Positions 1-12,233 are shown, numbered from the stretch's first letter. The stretch is DNA of 64,000 nt from Psococerastis gibbosa (GCA_963971405.1 OZ020487.1:31853371-31917370), one strand, 5' to 3'. Notes: generated from the sequence alone by a model not told the origin. Numbers and translations are program-made.

Positions 1-118
1 CTAATATACAATATATACATATATCTTAAGCTATGGTATTGTGGTGATCCCAACGCGCCTTTTTGGCTTTGTGGCACCGGTTCAGTATAATTTGTTATGT
101 TTTTTTGATAAATACACA

Positions 119-149
<31 letters not shown>

Positions 150-770
150 GTACAATAGAAGCATATACCATTGCCATTGAGTATTACTCACACAATATTA
201 TTGTCGTTTATAATATTCAATGCTGGGCGAATAGTATTATGAATTTCATAACTTATTCTAATCCATAGTAAACGTGGGAAACTCTCTCTGTCTTACTGTC
301 TGTTTACGATGTCACTTAAATGCATAAGCTTACCATAAGAGAAAAATACTCGGTTTTCGTCTTAAAGTGGACCATGCCACATGATGCTGATGGTAGACCC
401 AAGAAATTTATCCATTAATCTTAATCTGTGTATAGCTGCCTCTCTTTGCACACAAATAATTATTACAATTACACCCACACACAAAACAGAGCTAAACATA
501 GTGACATTTTTTAATTTTAAAAATCACCTAAATTTAAATTTAACGTAGGTAGGACTACTTGATGCAGCTCAACCCAAGTTCCTGTCCCTAATGACGATAA
601 GATTTATAGAGTTCCTATATCACCTGTGAGGTAGATTAAGAGACTCCCGAATGGTCAAGGCTATGAAATTCAGACTAGAGAACGTTTTTTTCTTCGCAGT
701 CATAACTCAGTTTGAGAGTGGCTTACTACTTCTTCTCCCTTACCATTCAAATATGATGTTGTTGTTTCAG
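1..770 (+). other. intron upstream of OTUD7 exon a
   Basis: AT-rich, with the TTA microsatellite and a half copy of the 33801 hairpin arm. No exon seen. The catalytic exons of OTUD7 must lie further left. Confidence 0.6.
119..149. repeat. TTA microsatellite
   Basis: About ten TTA units in the intron before OTUD7 exon a. Confidence 0.9.
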
Positions 771-962
771 CTGTGATCCCGCTAACGGACAGTGAGCATA
801 AAATGATACCTGTTCAGTTCATTGTTGACCCTGGTGAGGGCTATAACTGGGCAGCCGAGCCAGAGCCGGGCCTGAGCGAGCCTGCGCAGGAGAAACTCGT
901 CTCCTTGCTCCGTAGTTACCTCGACATCGTCCTCGTCCCTCTTACCCCTAGTCCCTCATCTG
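771..962 (+). CDS. OTUD7: OTUD7 exon a (end of OTU domain)
   Basis: A pyrimidine-rich acceptor ending TTTCAG precedes base 771. The exon begins with the last two bases of an Ala codon and then reads VIPLTDSEHKMIPVQFIVDPG, followed by an acidic linker and a helix-like KLVSLLRSYLDIVLVPL segment. The donor is G|GTAAGG at 963, leaving phase 1. Reading on past the donor gives a non-conserved tail and a stop, as expected for intron. Confidence 0.88.
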
Positions 963-3900
963 GTAAGGCAGTAGTAGTAGCAAAAGATTTTATTAAAGCC
1001 CTAGACGAACTACTTGATAGAATTATAAAATTCGACATGTAGGTTCACAAAAATATTGGCCCGGAGGTGTTTTTTCTTCATTTTTTGATAGCACCATTTA
1101 GAGGGTTTTACTCGTATACCCCAAAAACTCACTAAAAAATACTAAAAAAACGGCTCCTGCTATTTCTTTAAAATTCACATATTTTGTAGTACTTACTAAT
1201 GTAAACAAACCCCAGTTGGGCGCTTCCTTGTGTCCTTGATAGTTCAGTTCAGGGCGTAATAAAGTAATTTTTCAAAATTCAATTTTCATGAAAAAAATAA
1301 TTTTTCTGAGGAACCTTTCTATCGAAGCTTCCTTACTTCAGGTTTGTTTTAGGTGCTAAATAGAGTAACAAATCCGAATAGGTTAATTTTCAGCAAGCTT
1401 TTAGTTATGATTTCAAAAAATATTTTTTGAAGATTTTATGGGTATTGCATGCCACACCATTATTATAATTGAATTGTATTACATCATTCTATACTATGTA
1501 TTTGTCCCAATCGCTTTACGATAAGGAAAATCTATAGGCCGATATTTAACCATGGAACTATTACATTATTAAATGGGAAAGCATGTACGGTCTCACTCGT
1601 ACGGGTTCTTGTACGTGGGTTATGGACTCTTGTGAACGTGTAAAAAAGTCACTAACCCTCGGGACGTCAAAATTGTCGCCATTGTAAAGTGTGGACATGT
1701 CAGCTTTTTCGTATTTTTCTAGAGGAATATGAAGAACTGGAAACTCCAGTGGACGAAGAAGACATTGAGAAAAGGTTCTACGAGGTGGACGCAGCCGAGT
1801 GTGTAGACGAAGCTGCTTTACAGCCCGACACACAGCCCATGTTTACCAATAAGAATCGACTGGCCACGGTGGCCAAGTCCTTTGGAAGTATAGGTAAATC
1901 CATGGAGCAGTTATGCACTGTCAATCAGTATAATAATCAGTGTAATCATTTTCCGTTTAAATACCAGAACATATACCTGGATTCACGTTCAGTTGACGTG
2001 ACTATTTTTTCAGGATAGTGTCATCTGCAAAGAGTATAGTGCTGTCTCTAAGATCATTTATCATTACAAGAAACAGTAGGGGGCCCAGGGCCGAGCCTTG
2101 TGGGACTTCATGTCTTACTGACTTAAGAGTGAAATGTGCACCCGCTAGGTGACCAAATGAGTCCTGAGTTCTAGATAACGAGGAGGTTACTTCTTCAAGC
2201 TAAGTTAGTGTCAGTGTTATACTGTAATAAATTGAATATGTGGGCTATGGACCAATTTCTATCGTCCTCCACATTTCAATCGCCACCATATGTGATCAGC
2301 GTTGCTGACGAACGCCAAAGGTGTGTCAATGAAATCTGCTGCCACGTTTTACCTTATTCCAGAACATGCGAACTGAATATTGTCAAATTTCTATTTCGTC
2401 AGGCGGATAGTTGGAGCCCCTCGTTGACTACTACAACGATTACAAACAAATTTGTTGCGTAAGTTATACTGGCTGCGGAATATCTATCTTAAAATTTATA
2501 CATGCTTCTATTACAGGCAAGTCTATGTCGAAGAAATTTAAAAACCTGGGCACCATTACCAAAATGTCCCGCGGAGTGGACAAGAAGGAGCGTGGACGCG
2601 GCGATAAGCCTGAGGCGATGTTGTGCGCGAGATTGAGCGGTCAGAACAGACCCCAGTACCAGGAGGAGATGGTCAAGAACTATCTCAGCACAGCGAGAAC
2701 GAGGTACTATACGTATAATTACGTGTTCGGCGTGAGAAACATGTGAAACGTGTACTGTATAGTTCATTAGAGTCTAATGTTACAATTTTTATAGCAGGCT
2801 AAAAGTGACACAGGTGTATTGTTGTCAAAAAAGTAATTTGTTATCAATTAATGGCAAGCATAGTCTACATAAAATTTGCTTAACAACTAATTCCTTCAAC
2901 AACGAAACAACCTATTAACTAAAAGTGACTAATTTTTATTCCAGATTTGAAAGAGAAAACCAAAGCAGGCATCGGCCTAATGATGGTGGCGTAGCAGAGA
3001 GTGAAAGACTGCATGAACAGACTAAATGTATTTCACCTGGCTGTGCGAGGTTCGGCACTGCTGCCACAGCTTACATGTGTACTGCATGCTACGAGAAACA
3101 AAAACACCAGGTACGTAATACTGCACTGACAATTGGCATAGCGTCGTAGAGACCGAGAGCGAGATAATTAACCTGCAACAAATGAATCAATGGAATGGAG
3201 TTGTTTCGCAAAGAAATCGAATATAAATGCAATAAGTAAAGTCAATGTAAATACTGTCCGCTATGATCTGCTAAGGTAGCAGTCGGTCAGTAACTTAAGT
3301 AACTACATTGATGTATGTATTGTCTGCTATGCGGTGCTAAGGGAACAGTCGGTCAGCAGCTTATTATTCTGCCGTTTTAACACTTTTATCGACATATCCC
3401 CTGATGTAGACTTTAATACGCGTTGACAGGAGCTTAGTAACAACATCAACTCACCACTATTACCCCGGCACAATCCGAGCTACGGCGCAGGCAAGTCTAC
3501 GTTCTACGTAGAAGCCCCGCCCCCTCCGGAGCCAGCCCGGTCGACAGTGGTGAGGACGCGGCCGGCGGACGAAATTTCGTACCCTAGAGACTGGCATAGC
3601 GCCAGCGGGAGGAACACTATAGCTAGCTTCCCCACGTCAGATGTCAATGCCCGGCGTACCACTCTACAGGTAAGGCTACCGCCCCGTAGGAAATTAGAAG
3701 CACGGAATTTAATGCTTCTCATTTTTAATTTAATTAATTAAGCAGGATATTGAAGATTTGGTTCATTTAAGTTGTAGAAGGCTACTTCATGTTATTCATG
3801 TTATCATAGGGTATTTTTCATTTTTGGTACCGTAGCTTTTACATAAAAATCATAATAGTTAATGTAAACAACAAAATTTCACGTAAAATAGATACCATGA

Positions 3901-5728
3901 AAAAACTACAAAATTAAAAATATCGTATTATGGGATGCATAAAGTAGTCTTCTACAACTTAAATGAGCCAAATCTTTAATAACTTGCTTAGTTAGTTAAA
4001 TAAAAAATAAGAAGTGTTACATTTCGGGCTGCCAATTTCCTACGGGGCGTACACTCTTAACATATTTATCTAGACATGCGCAGAGAAAGTACCATTGATA
4101 AAATATCTGTATATACAATACAATACAATATGTATTCCCTTTAAATTATACAATACATGTAAAGTATAAGATAAAATATGTAAGATAAATATGTACTAAT
4201 ATATGCCCACTAAAGTTTTGGGGCGATTTATACTGTCGTGCAAGTGCATTTGTTAAACTTGGAAGAATTTCCTTGTGTACCATTTTTATTTTTACTTTTT
4301 CTATATAGATGTACTGCTGTAGGGTTCTGCTGTTGCCTTCTGTTTTTTGACATATTTTTTACTTATGCCGTTTTAGGAAGTCGGGAACGCCATAGATGGG
4401 CTGGGTGTCGGGCGGTACACACAGCATCGGACATCTGTAGTCAACGAGAACAGTTCTTGGGATGTTGAAAACGGTCCCAACAGGAAAATCCACAGCTATA
4501 ACCTATCTAAGGAGGTAGCCCAGGTCAGTGCCAGGCTCTTTCTTTCCTAGGTTACATGCTATACATTGCTAGTTGTGCCTGCAACTCTTATTTTGACTCC
4601 GTCCATTGAGGAACCAGTAGAATCCGGGCTGATGGGCCGTGGTCGAAGTGAAAGTGAACTTCCAAACGTTTCGTCAACATCTGCGGTCGACATCTTCAGT
4701 GGAACTGCGTAGACTTCTAAGATTGTATCTCGGAGGCTCAGCAGCGACTGTGAGGGCAGGAGGTTGTGCTCTGAAATTTATACTAAGATGCGGGGTGGTG
4801 GGGGGTGGAGGCGGAGTCATCCTCGCTCCTGATTGGCTCCCTACTACCTCAACCTGATTTCCGGATGATGACACCAGTTTCTTTGCTGTAGTCTTCTTTA
4901 AGGCTGGATACCAAATTCTATTGACCTTTAATCCTTCTTCAATAGAAATAGAATAGTCAATAGAATTTGGTATCCAGCCTTAAAGAAGACTACAGCAAAG
5001 AAACTGGTGTCATCATCCGGAAATCAGGTTGAGGTAGTAGGGAGCCAATCAGGAGCGAGGATGACTCCGCCTCCACCCCCCACCACCCCGCATCTTAGTA
5101 TAAATTTCAGAGCACAACCTCCTGCCCTCACAGTCGCTGCTGAGCCTCCGAGATACAATCTTAGAAGTCTACGCAGTTCCACTGAAGATGTCGACCGCAG
5201 ATGTTGACGAAACGTTTGGAAGTTCACTTTCACTTCGACCACGGCCCATCAGCCCGGATTCTACTGGTTCCTCATTCGACTCCGGCCGTGAAAGCCTTTG
5301 CAGTTATATTGTCCGTCCATTCTTTTGGCAATTGAAATGATGTAAATGACTTTCGGGTGTTAGTTTCCAGAAGAATCTGATAGTCGTAACCACAAGTGGT
5401 GTACAATTGTTTTCTATATTTGCAGCAGAGCGTGACTGGCCGTGGGGAGGGAGGCACCGTGTACTGCGTCAAAGGCTCGGCCCTGCGTTCGACCTCAACC
5501 CCGATATCACCGCAGACCAGTCAGGACATGCCGGACGTGGAAAAGGTGCAACACGCGGGCCGGCCCGCCGAGACAGGCTACACGACGGGCGCCCACATTC
5601 GCGTCATCCCCATCCGGCCCACCACCTGCCTTAACGTCATCTGCCCGTTCTATGGTAGCCCCGAGCTCGAGAACTACTGCTCGCAGTGCTACAAGGGTCG
5701 TCTGCAGCAGAGCAGGGCGGCCCGCTGA
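771..5728 (+). CDS. OTUD7: OTUD7/Cezanne-type deubiquitinase, 3' part (7 exons)
   Basis: Partial gene. Seven exons (771-962, 1723-1893, 2517-2703, 2945-3110, 3430-3669, 4377-4523, 5426-5728) join with consistent phases into 467 codons plus a TGA stop. The first exon reads AVIPLTDSEHKMIPVQF, the conserved end of the OTU domain in OTUD7A/B. A basic GKSMSKKFKNLG stretch, an NRPQYQEEMVKNYLSTARTRF stretch and two A20-type zinc fingers (C-x4-C-x11-C-x2-C) follow. In the family the OTU domain cleaves ubiquitin chains (Lys11-linked in human Cezanne) and the A20 finger binds ubiquitin. The catalytic Cys, the His and the N-terminal part must lie left of the window. OTUD7 is preferred over TRABID or A20 because the fingers are C-terminal and the post-OTU sequence matches. 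I cannot separate OTUD7A from OTUD7B type. Confidence 0.88.
1036..1615 (+). repeat. interspersed repeat R, copy A
   Basis: Begins CATGTAGGTTCACAAAAAT and keeps the order of blocks found in copies B and C (TTTCTTTAAAATTCACATA, CCTTGATAGTT, AACCTTTCTATCGA, TTTTAGGTG). More diverged than the other copies. It fills most of the intron between OTUD7 exons a and b. Confidence 0.65.
1723..1893 (+). CDS. OTUD7: OTUD7 exon b
   Basis: Acceptor TTTTTCTAG|AG restores the frame left by exon a (a split Glu codon). It encodes EYEELETPVDEEDIEKRFYE and continues to KNRLATVAKSFGSIG. The first half is acidic and the second basic. The donor G|GTAAAT at 1894 leaves phase 1. Confidence 0.82.
2517..2703 (+). CDS. 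OTUD7: OTUD7 exon c (basic linker and conserved post-OTU segment)
   Basis: Acceptor TTACAG|GC completes a Gly codon. It encodes GKSMSKKFKNLGTITKMSRG, a lysine-rich stretch, then MLCARLSGQNRPQYQEEM and KNYLSTARTR. The donor AG|GTACTA splits an Arg codon (phase 2) that exon d completes. This is the usual position of the basic linker between the OTU domain and the C-terminal zinc finger in the family. Confidence 0.85.
2945..3110 (+). CDS. OTUD7: OTUD7 exon d (first A20-type zinc finger)
   Basis: Acceptor TTTATTCCAG|A completes Arg and continues FERENQSRHRPND. It then encodes a zinc finger with C-x4-C-x11-C-x2-C spacing (CISPGC, eleven residues, CTACY), which is the A20-type pattern. The donor CAG|GTACGT ends in phase 0. 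Confidence 0.88.
3430..3669 (+). CDS. OTUD7: OTUD7 exon e (low-complexity linker)
   Basis: Acceptor GTTGACAG and donor CTACAG|GTAAGG enclose exactly 80 codons, phase 0 to 0. It encodes a Pro/Ser/Arg-rich linker between the two zinc fingers, including YGAGKSTFYVEAPPPPEP and DEISYPRDWHSASGR. GC content is clearly above the flanking introns. No domain is recognised, and the assignment rests on frame, phase and position. Confidence 0.8.
3676..4058. mobile_element. palindromic MITE at the OTUD7 exon e donor
   Basis: Arms CGCCCCGTAGGAAATT and AGATTTGGTTCATTTAAGTT occur as inverted pairs around an AT-rich centre. The left end lies within about ten bases of the splice donor of exon e. Copies at 24540-24955 and 27830-28345. 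Confidence 0.7.
4377..4523 (+). CDS. OTUD7: OTUD7 exon f
   Basis: Acceptor CCGTTTTAG and donor CAG|GTCAGT bound 49 codons, phase 0 to 0. The product reads EVGNAIDGLGVGRYTQ, then NENSSWDVENGPNRKIHSYN, then LSKEVAQ. No domain is recognised. It could be a cassette exon, since skipping it keeps the frame. Confidence 0.75.
4605..5277. mobile_element. foldback element with 319-bp arms in OTUD7 intron
   Basis: Bases 4607-4925 are repeated as reverse complement at 4956-5274 around a 30-bp loop, with no mismatch that I can see. Both arms code the same 66- and 72-codon chance ORFs, which shows how exact the match is. GACTCCGTCC at 4595 and GACTCCGGCC at 5278 flank it and could be a target-site duplication of a Mutator-like foldback element. 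The related copy near 35682 seems to share some of the right flank, so the true right end is unsure. Confidence 0.75.
5426..5728 (+). CDS. OTUD7: OTUD7 last coding exon (second A20-type zinc finger, stop)
   Basis: The acceptor follows a T-rich tract and reads TTGCAGCAG, a tandem NAGNAG site: use of the second AG would drop one Gln. The 101 codons end in TGA at 5726. The last 35 residues hold a second A20-type finger (CLNVIC, eleven residues, CSQCY), and the protein stops just after it. An AATAAA hexamer at 6063-6068 is a candidate poly(A) signal. The exon is much richer in GC than its surroundings. Confidence 0.87.
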   Translation, partial: QSVTGRGEGGTVYCVKGSALRSTSTPISPQTSQDMPDVEKVQHAGRPAETGYTTGAHIRVIPIRPTTCLNVICPFYGSPELENYCSQCYKGRLQQSRAAR

Positions 5729-6062
5729 TACAAGGCCCAGGCCCACCGCACCGACGAGCACCTCATATAGTGTCATCGTGGTTTTGTAGTCGATGGACGT
5801 GGCCCTAGTAGTTTATTGCCTTCTGCCACGATAATATAAAAAATTCCTATGTCCGCTGATATTCTAAAAGTAATTTTAAAGATAAAATAATGGGGTAACT
5901 GGCGCCGACTATGTTGCAGAAGTATATTAGAAAGAATTCATTTGGCTACGTATTAAATTTTTCTATACGAAACCAAAGTGTCATTTTAAGAGACATATTT
6001 CAAAATATTTTGTAAAAAGGGAATGATTGAATCGGAATGAAAAGGGGATTATTTTTTGATGG

Positions 6063-6068
6063 AATAAA
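6063..6068 (+). terminator. candidate poly(A) signal of OTUD7
   Basis: A canonical AATAAA lies about 335 bp after the OTUD7 stop on the same strand. A weaker AT-rich candidate lies near 5885. The choice is an inference from position only. Confidence 0.4.
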
Positions 6069-6129
6069 TTCATTTCTCATTACTCAACAGCAAAGATAAG
6101 AAGAAAAATTCAAAAGAAATGCAAGCTTG

Positions 6130-6640
6130 CTCTAAAAGCTGGCTACGGATTCACTTCTTCTTTTGAGGTCACAATATCTACGTTTGGTGGGCAGCAACTC
6201 CCTGTATATGGTCCTCCTGCGTCCTCCTTCAGTTGATCCATGAATTCCTTCTTCGGCCGCCCTCTTCTATTGGTTCCTCCTACTATACCCTCAATTATGG
6301 TTTGGACCAAATTTTCGTGTCTTAATAAATGCCCTAACGGCACTAAGGGGAAGAAGAAGAATAAATGCCCTACCCATCTTCTACTTTTTATATGGGGTAA
6401 CAGCTGTCTCTCTTCTTCAATAAGCTCTCTTTCGTCACGTGGTCCCTCCAGCTCATCCGTAGCATCCTTCTGTAACGCCACATTTCAAACGCTTCAAGTC
6501 TGTTAAGTTCATTATCTGCTTTAGTCCAGGTTTCAAATCCGTATAATAAAACACTCCATACGCAGGTTTTAAGGAACTGCTCCCTGATGCTTAGCCTTAT
6601 GTTCCAGAATCTTGGATTTTATTGAATGCCACTTTTGCTT
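6130..6640 (-). pseudogene. LINE reverse-transcriptase 3' remnant
   Basis: On the - strand the sequence decodes, in shifting frames, to the end of a non-LTR reverse transcriptase: a VLLYGFETWTKADNELNRLE segment, EAFEMWRYRRMLRMSWRDHV, then WVGHLLRHENLVQTIIEGIV and RRGRPKKEFMDQLKEDAG. A purine-rich insertion near 6340-6365 and frame changes show it is dead. It is the same LINE family as at 12985-13230. Confidence 0.7.
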
Positions 6641-9504
6641 GTTGAATACTGCCTATGTAAGTTCTACGATTAGTCTTTTCACCAACAGTACTCTTAGTGA
6701 TACAATCGCTTCGCGTGTTCTGATGTGTTTTTCCTCTGCCATTGTGGAAACCGAATTCTATAAAATTTGTTTAATGCACTTTCGCGTGAGAATGTGTGCA
6801 TTTCCTGCGAAAGCGTGTATTTTTAATGAACTTTTTATCTACCCACTTTCCTATCTTTGCGGTTGTGGAATGAAAAATTGATTAATTTCGTCAAAAATGC
6901 GCAAAAATATTTAGAAATCTGTTCCTTAATCGACATGACAGAAATTATCATCATACCACAAGGGATGTAGTATTATGGCAGTTTGTGTTGTGTTTTGCGA
7001 CATATTCAGTTAATTTTGTGTGGTAGAACTCGGAAGTACACTCTTGTTCCCCTTTGGCTACTATGTTATCCCTATCTTTGCCATAAGTTGTCTATTTGTA
7101 TTTGACATAATTTCTTTCTCGCATATGCACTATTGGTAATCAATTGGAAACATTTATTACATATTTTCATCTGATCTTTCTTGGCGTTTTTAGTTTGAAG
7201 CCGGTGTTTAAAAATATTTGCTGAACAAATGACGACTGTCTTTTTCATGGAATTAATTAATTTCTTTAGTCAGAAAGATATGAAAATAAAATGATTAGAA
7301 GAAAAATTCATAAAAAATATCAGCTTTCGCAATAAATTTAAATTTTCTCACCTGAAAAAGTATTAGCTACTTTAAAAACCACGACAAAGTGCTTACTACT
7401 GATTTTAAGCAATAATAGTAATCTAGTCGGGTGAGTAGTGTGCGTTTTCAGTAAACATGCAGTTTTTAAGAATTTTCCCATCTGACTCATTTTTTGTTTT
7501 GTTTAAATGTTATTTTTAAGGTTAATCGCGTATTAACAATTTAATGAATGCATCCGATTTACCTCTTCACTCGCCCCTGCAGGTTAGTATACCTGTTGAG
7601 TTGCGTCACGATCGCATGGCGTGTACAGACTCACACAAGTATAAGCACGTTACCACCTTGCCATCGAAGTCAATCTCTGCCTTAAGGCAGTGACGGGCTT
7701 GAGATGTTATTATTGTACTATTTTCTATTACTATAGTATTACATACAGAGATTACCATGAATGTGAATAGATTAGACCAATTTGATTAGAGTTTATGAAA
7801 GTTTTACAACTTGCAAACAACTAAACCTATTCTACCTCTTTCAAAATGCATGTAGACAAGTTTTCTTTCAGTTTTTATTGTTTTGTGAAAGTTCGAAATG
7901 TTTTTCTAAATATTATATAATAATGTATTGGGATGTTTTTACTTTCTAGTGGTTCTAATTTGTATTTATAACTGACCATGGCCGCTACGCCGGGAACATT
8001 GTGTTGTAAAAAGTTTGATAGTTTTCCACTTATACTCGAGTCATTTTATGTACGAAACATGGGGATTTAGTGGAAAGTGGTACGGGAGTTTTGACTTTAT
8101 TGATTTCAATTCAACGTGGTCTCTTCGATTTTTTTTTTCTTTGCCGACTCGTATCTTTGCCGCTCGCCCCGAAAAACCGCGCAAATTTTCCGTTTTGTTG
8201 CAGTTTTCATAGATTTTCACCCAAACTATTGACCTGATAACCATATTTATGGATACATTTTTAAAATGACCGATAGTTAGACACCAGCAAGATCAAGTTT
8301 CTTTGTTGATGGAATTTTCAATTTTGAGTTGAATTTTTTACATGTTTGATATATCGTAGTAGAAAGTATTATTTAAGCCAATTAATTGCCACATGTTTTC
8401 TAAAATGTGCACATTATGCTTATGTCTGTCGCTGAATCTATGTTGGTTAAAAAACATTTAATTTGATTCTGTGATAATGCTGAGAGAAACCAAATTATTG
8501 GAATACACCACGGCGTGAGAAAGAGTTTTTTCATCTATAGTCCCATTTTCCCTAAATTGACATAATTGCTGTTTGAAGACCCCCGGAAATGTATAAGCTT
8601 GAGCACATTCAAGTTTACCTGCATGAAATATTGATAATTTGACAGAAAAAAGTAGACGACGCACTCCGGAAATAAGACTTCATAGAATTTTATAGATTAG
8701 CGATAGTTCACTGCTCAAAATCAGTTGTGTATCGTCACAGTTTATATATTTTAGGAGGTCTTCAAAAAATTATTTTTGCCATTATAGGGGCATTGGAACA
8801 AGAAATTAATTAAGCAGCTCTCAAGCCATGTTGTGCTTCAAAGATTTGGAAACATAATCAAGCAAGTACGTAATCTTGCAAGTAGGCTAGCGAGTGGTTT
8901 TCAAAATGTTATTTATTAATTTTTTAATGATTAATAATGACTTAATTTTACTCACTGCACGCTTGGTTACTTACGCACTGTACTGAATCTTACCGTAATT
9001 ATGTTATGCTGTTTTCACAGAAAATAATACCTCCAACACTTTCACGAATAACAGAAACTGGCTATTAGTCAGTCAGGTTTTGTATAAACCTCCTGTATGG
9101 TTAGTTGATACGATCAGTATTATAAGTGAGCATATTTTTATAGTAGTTTTAAGTCAAAACCTACTCAAAAAGTACTAAAAATGCTCTCAATTCAACACCA
9201 TTGCTGTACAGTAGACTAAACTTAGCTATAGACTTAAATAATACTTACCTGATACATTTTAGTGAAATTAAATTAGAGATTTAAATTTTTAGTAATCCAG
9301 ATAATAATCTACGCTTCGTCTACGGAAACTATGTTAATAACAGATTTTTTTTAATTTTATGTTAACCTTACGTTGTTATTGTTTAAAAATGTGAGTTTTA
9401 AATAGGTCTAATATAACAAATCAAAGAGTAGCTTATAGGCTATTTAAGAATTACTATAGTAGGTAGGTTTGCAAATTTGTTTAATACACTACGTTGCTTG
9501 TATG

Positions 9505-9880
9505 GTGTGTAAGCAAGGACAAAATCTATTTAGAAAAATATATCACTTGCGCTTTGTTAATTGCCTATTTCTTTAATGATTTAGTGTCTGTAAGCAAGCA
9601 GCCTAAAGATTACGTTTACTCCTACGAGTGTACCAAGTGGTGCAAATGACATTTTTGTGATTTGGAGTTGTAAGTGCACTAGATGCTGATGCTCATGTTG
9701 TTCTTTGTCGTAGAACGTAGAAGCCCATAGGGACATCTCTCAGTCATTATGACAATGCTAGAAATATTGGAAATGGGTGTATCTCAGCATTTTCATTTGA
9801 GTTTCAAACTTTTGACTCCATTATTTCGAAAGTTTATTTTTGTCACTTGGCCTCTATGGCCCTTCCAATAATTTTGCGCA
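9505..9880 (+). repeat. interspersed repeat Q, copy 1
   Basis: Shares TTCTTTAATGATTTAGTGTC, CGATTTGGAGT-like and GCAAGGACAAAATC blocks, in the same order, with 21785-22245. No coding potential. Confidence 0.6.
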
Positions 9881-12233
9881 ACCGTCCTATTGCTTAGCCA
9901 AAATATTAAGAGAATGCTGGCCGCAGAAATGTCGCTAAATCTGTCAGTTTTTATTTTTTACTTAAAGTTATTTTCAATTATTTAGTTTATCCAATTTGTA
10001 GAAGACTATTTCTTAAATCAGACATTCCCTATGACGTACAGTATATGATATAGACTGCTTATGTAGATACTGCTGAAACCATGATTGGGCTCTGGATTGG
10101 TTGATTGTGGCACCCTTTTCTTTGGTATATTTCAATTATTTAAAGTAGTAAATAAATATTGAACCTTTTTGGACAAAACAAAATTGAAAATAGCAATAGC
10201 GTTTGTTTTCGTTAATGACTTATTTGGCTTACTTATTTTTTCCTTTTATATGCCATTGAATTGCTAAAATATGATATTGTTACAGGCCTGTATTATCTAG
10301 AGAAAATATATACAAAGAAATATTCCTTTTGGCATTTTTATGTTTGTAAATTTTAGTTTGCAAAGCTCTGCTAAGTAAAAGGTACGTCAAACTGGACCGA
10401 TCACGTTCTATAATCAGTCTATAAAATTCAAGCCATTGGGCATTTCTAATTTTTGGTTTTTTAATTTTTCATGAATTTGAACATGAGGTAAATTTTTGTC
10501 CCCTCTCAGTTGGATGAAATCCCCATTATAAAACTAAGAAAAATTCCTTACTGTACAGTATATGAAATAGTCCTATACAATTTCGACAAACAAAATCTTT
10601 AATTCCGTAGCTTGCGTACACAATATATAGGTACTCTTTCTCTGTGCTAGTAAAATAAAAAACGTAGATTTTGGTGTGATCCAGGGGTGGCCAATACCTA
10701 CAGTCAGCATGCTCAAAATAATTCTGCTTGGTTCAGGTTAAAAAGATAAAGTCATATGAGATATAAAAAGGCATTTTTATTTGCGAGCCTATGTTAAGCT
10801 TATGGGTACTTAAATTGAAGGTGGTGGTTTGGCGGGCTGAAGGCATCGTGTGTCAGCACTCACAATAAACTATACAACCTAACGTTACTAACACTTTCTT
10901 GTCGTACAACCTACACATTTTAGGTACTAACATTAAGCACTTGACATTATCCTACCAAAGCTTCGCTGGACCTGTACATGCACTGTTCTCTGGCTTGATG
11001 ATTATGTACCAACTCCTGCATGAATGACTCGTTCCCGAACTTGACTTAAGTCAAGCTAACACCTGTTCTTTAGTGTCAATGGTCAATCTGAGCTTGCCCA
11101 TTGTTACTTAGAGGACACGAACCAGAAATTCAAATCATAATAATGCAGTTATGCCAGTTATGCAACCATGTTATAATTTCGTAGCTACAGGTGGTAGAGC
11201 ACTAGGCAATGACACGGAAAATTGTTCCGGGGCCACCCAAGCCTAGTGGGTAATGTTGCTGACTACAACATCCCAAATAGTGCATTGGACAAGAGAGAGG
11301 ATACTCTGTCTGTTCTCAGATTTAGACCCTCATTGGGCTGTGCCACGGCGCAGCGTTATTATAATGGCGCCCAGACGTCTCTTAAAAAATGCAATTGAGC
11401 TACCGGTAACCGCCGGAGACAGAGGGGAGCAGGGGACAATTGACCACCCCCTCCTCACCCGAAATATTGTGAAGCTTGCAGCTTTTAACCAATTATTAAA
11501 AACTATTTTTTGAACGACTGACCCCCGAAACAAAGAAAACTTCCAGAGTGATTAAGTAGGTAATTGATTCACTTCAAAAATCGCATGAGTCATTTTGCAA
11601 AAATCGGCTGGTTTTATCAGACTTTTCAAAGCAATAGCAAATTTGCCCCCAAAAATGTTTCTTAATATGTATTAGAAAACGAAAGGTGCAAGATTGGGTA
11701 GGTCGTAGCTTTGAATAAGTCCGGTGTCCGCCTGTTTTACGAACAAACCAATTTGATAGTTCGGTGGCCACTCGAGGTTTCACATAGAATTTTACGGATA
11801 GATGTTACACTCACTCCTGCTATAGGCCTAGAACTCAAACTGAATTTCTGGTACCACATGTCTTTTAACCAATCAGAGCTCAGAAATTCAACGAGTAGGG
11901 GCCTCACGCTCTGTATCCCGGAGACGTCTAGCAGTGCTGAGCAGGTAAGCCAAGAACAGCGGTGGTATCTGCAGATTCTAAAAAAAAAAAAAAAAAAACA
12001 CAGGATTTTGTTTGGATTGTGTCCAAAGCGTCCTCTGATTGGTCGAAGAAAACGTGGCTGGTAGCATCAGAAATTCAACAATTCTTTGGTGGGAGCGAAT
12101 TTCCCCACTGTTTCTTATTGTATCGGATATTATATAATAGATCTATAGTTTCACAGGCTGGTTGAGTACTCCGTTTCTGACACTGTTGCATAACCACATT
12201 TTTTCAGATTCAGGTGAAACTTATTTTTTACGA

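Noticed and set aside
4639-5242. Two pairs of identical ORFs on opposite strands
   Set aside because: Produced by the perfect palindrome. Sequence is low-complexity Pro/Thr with no domain.
6143-6481. Intact protein gene on the - strand
   Set aside because: The sequence is a decayed LINE reverse-transcriptase end with frame changes.
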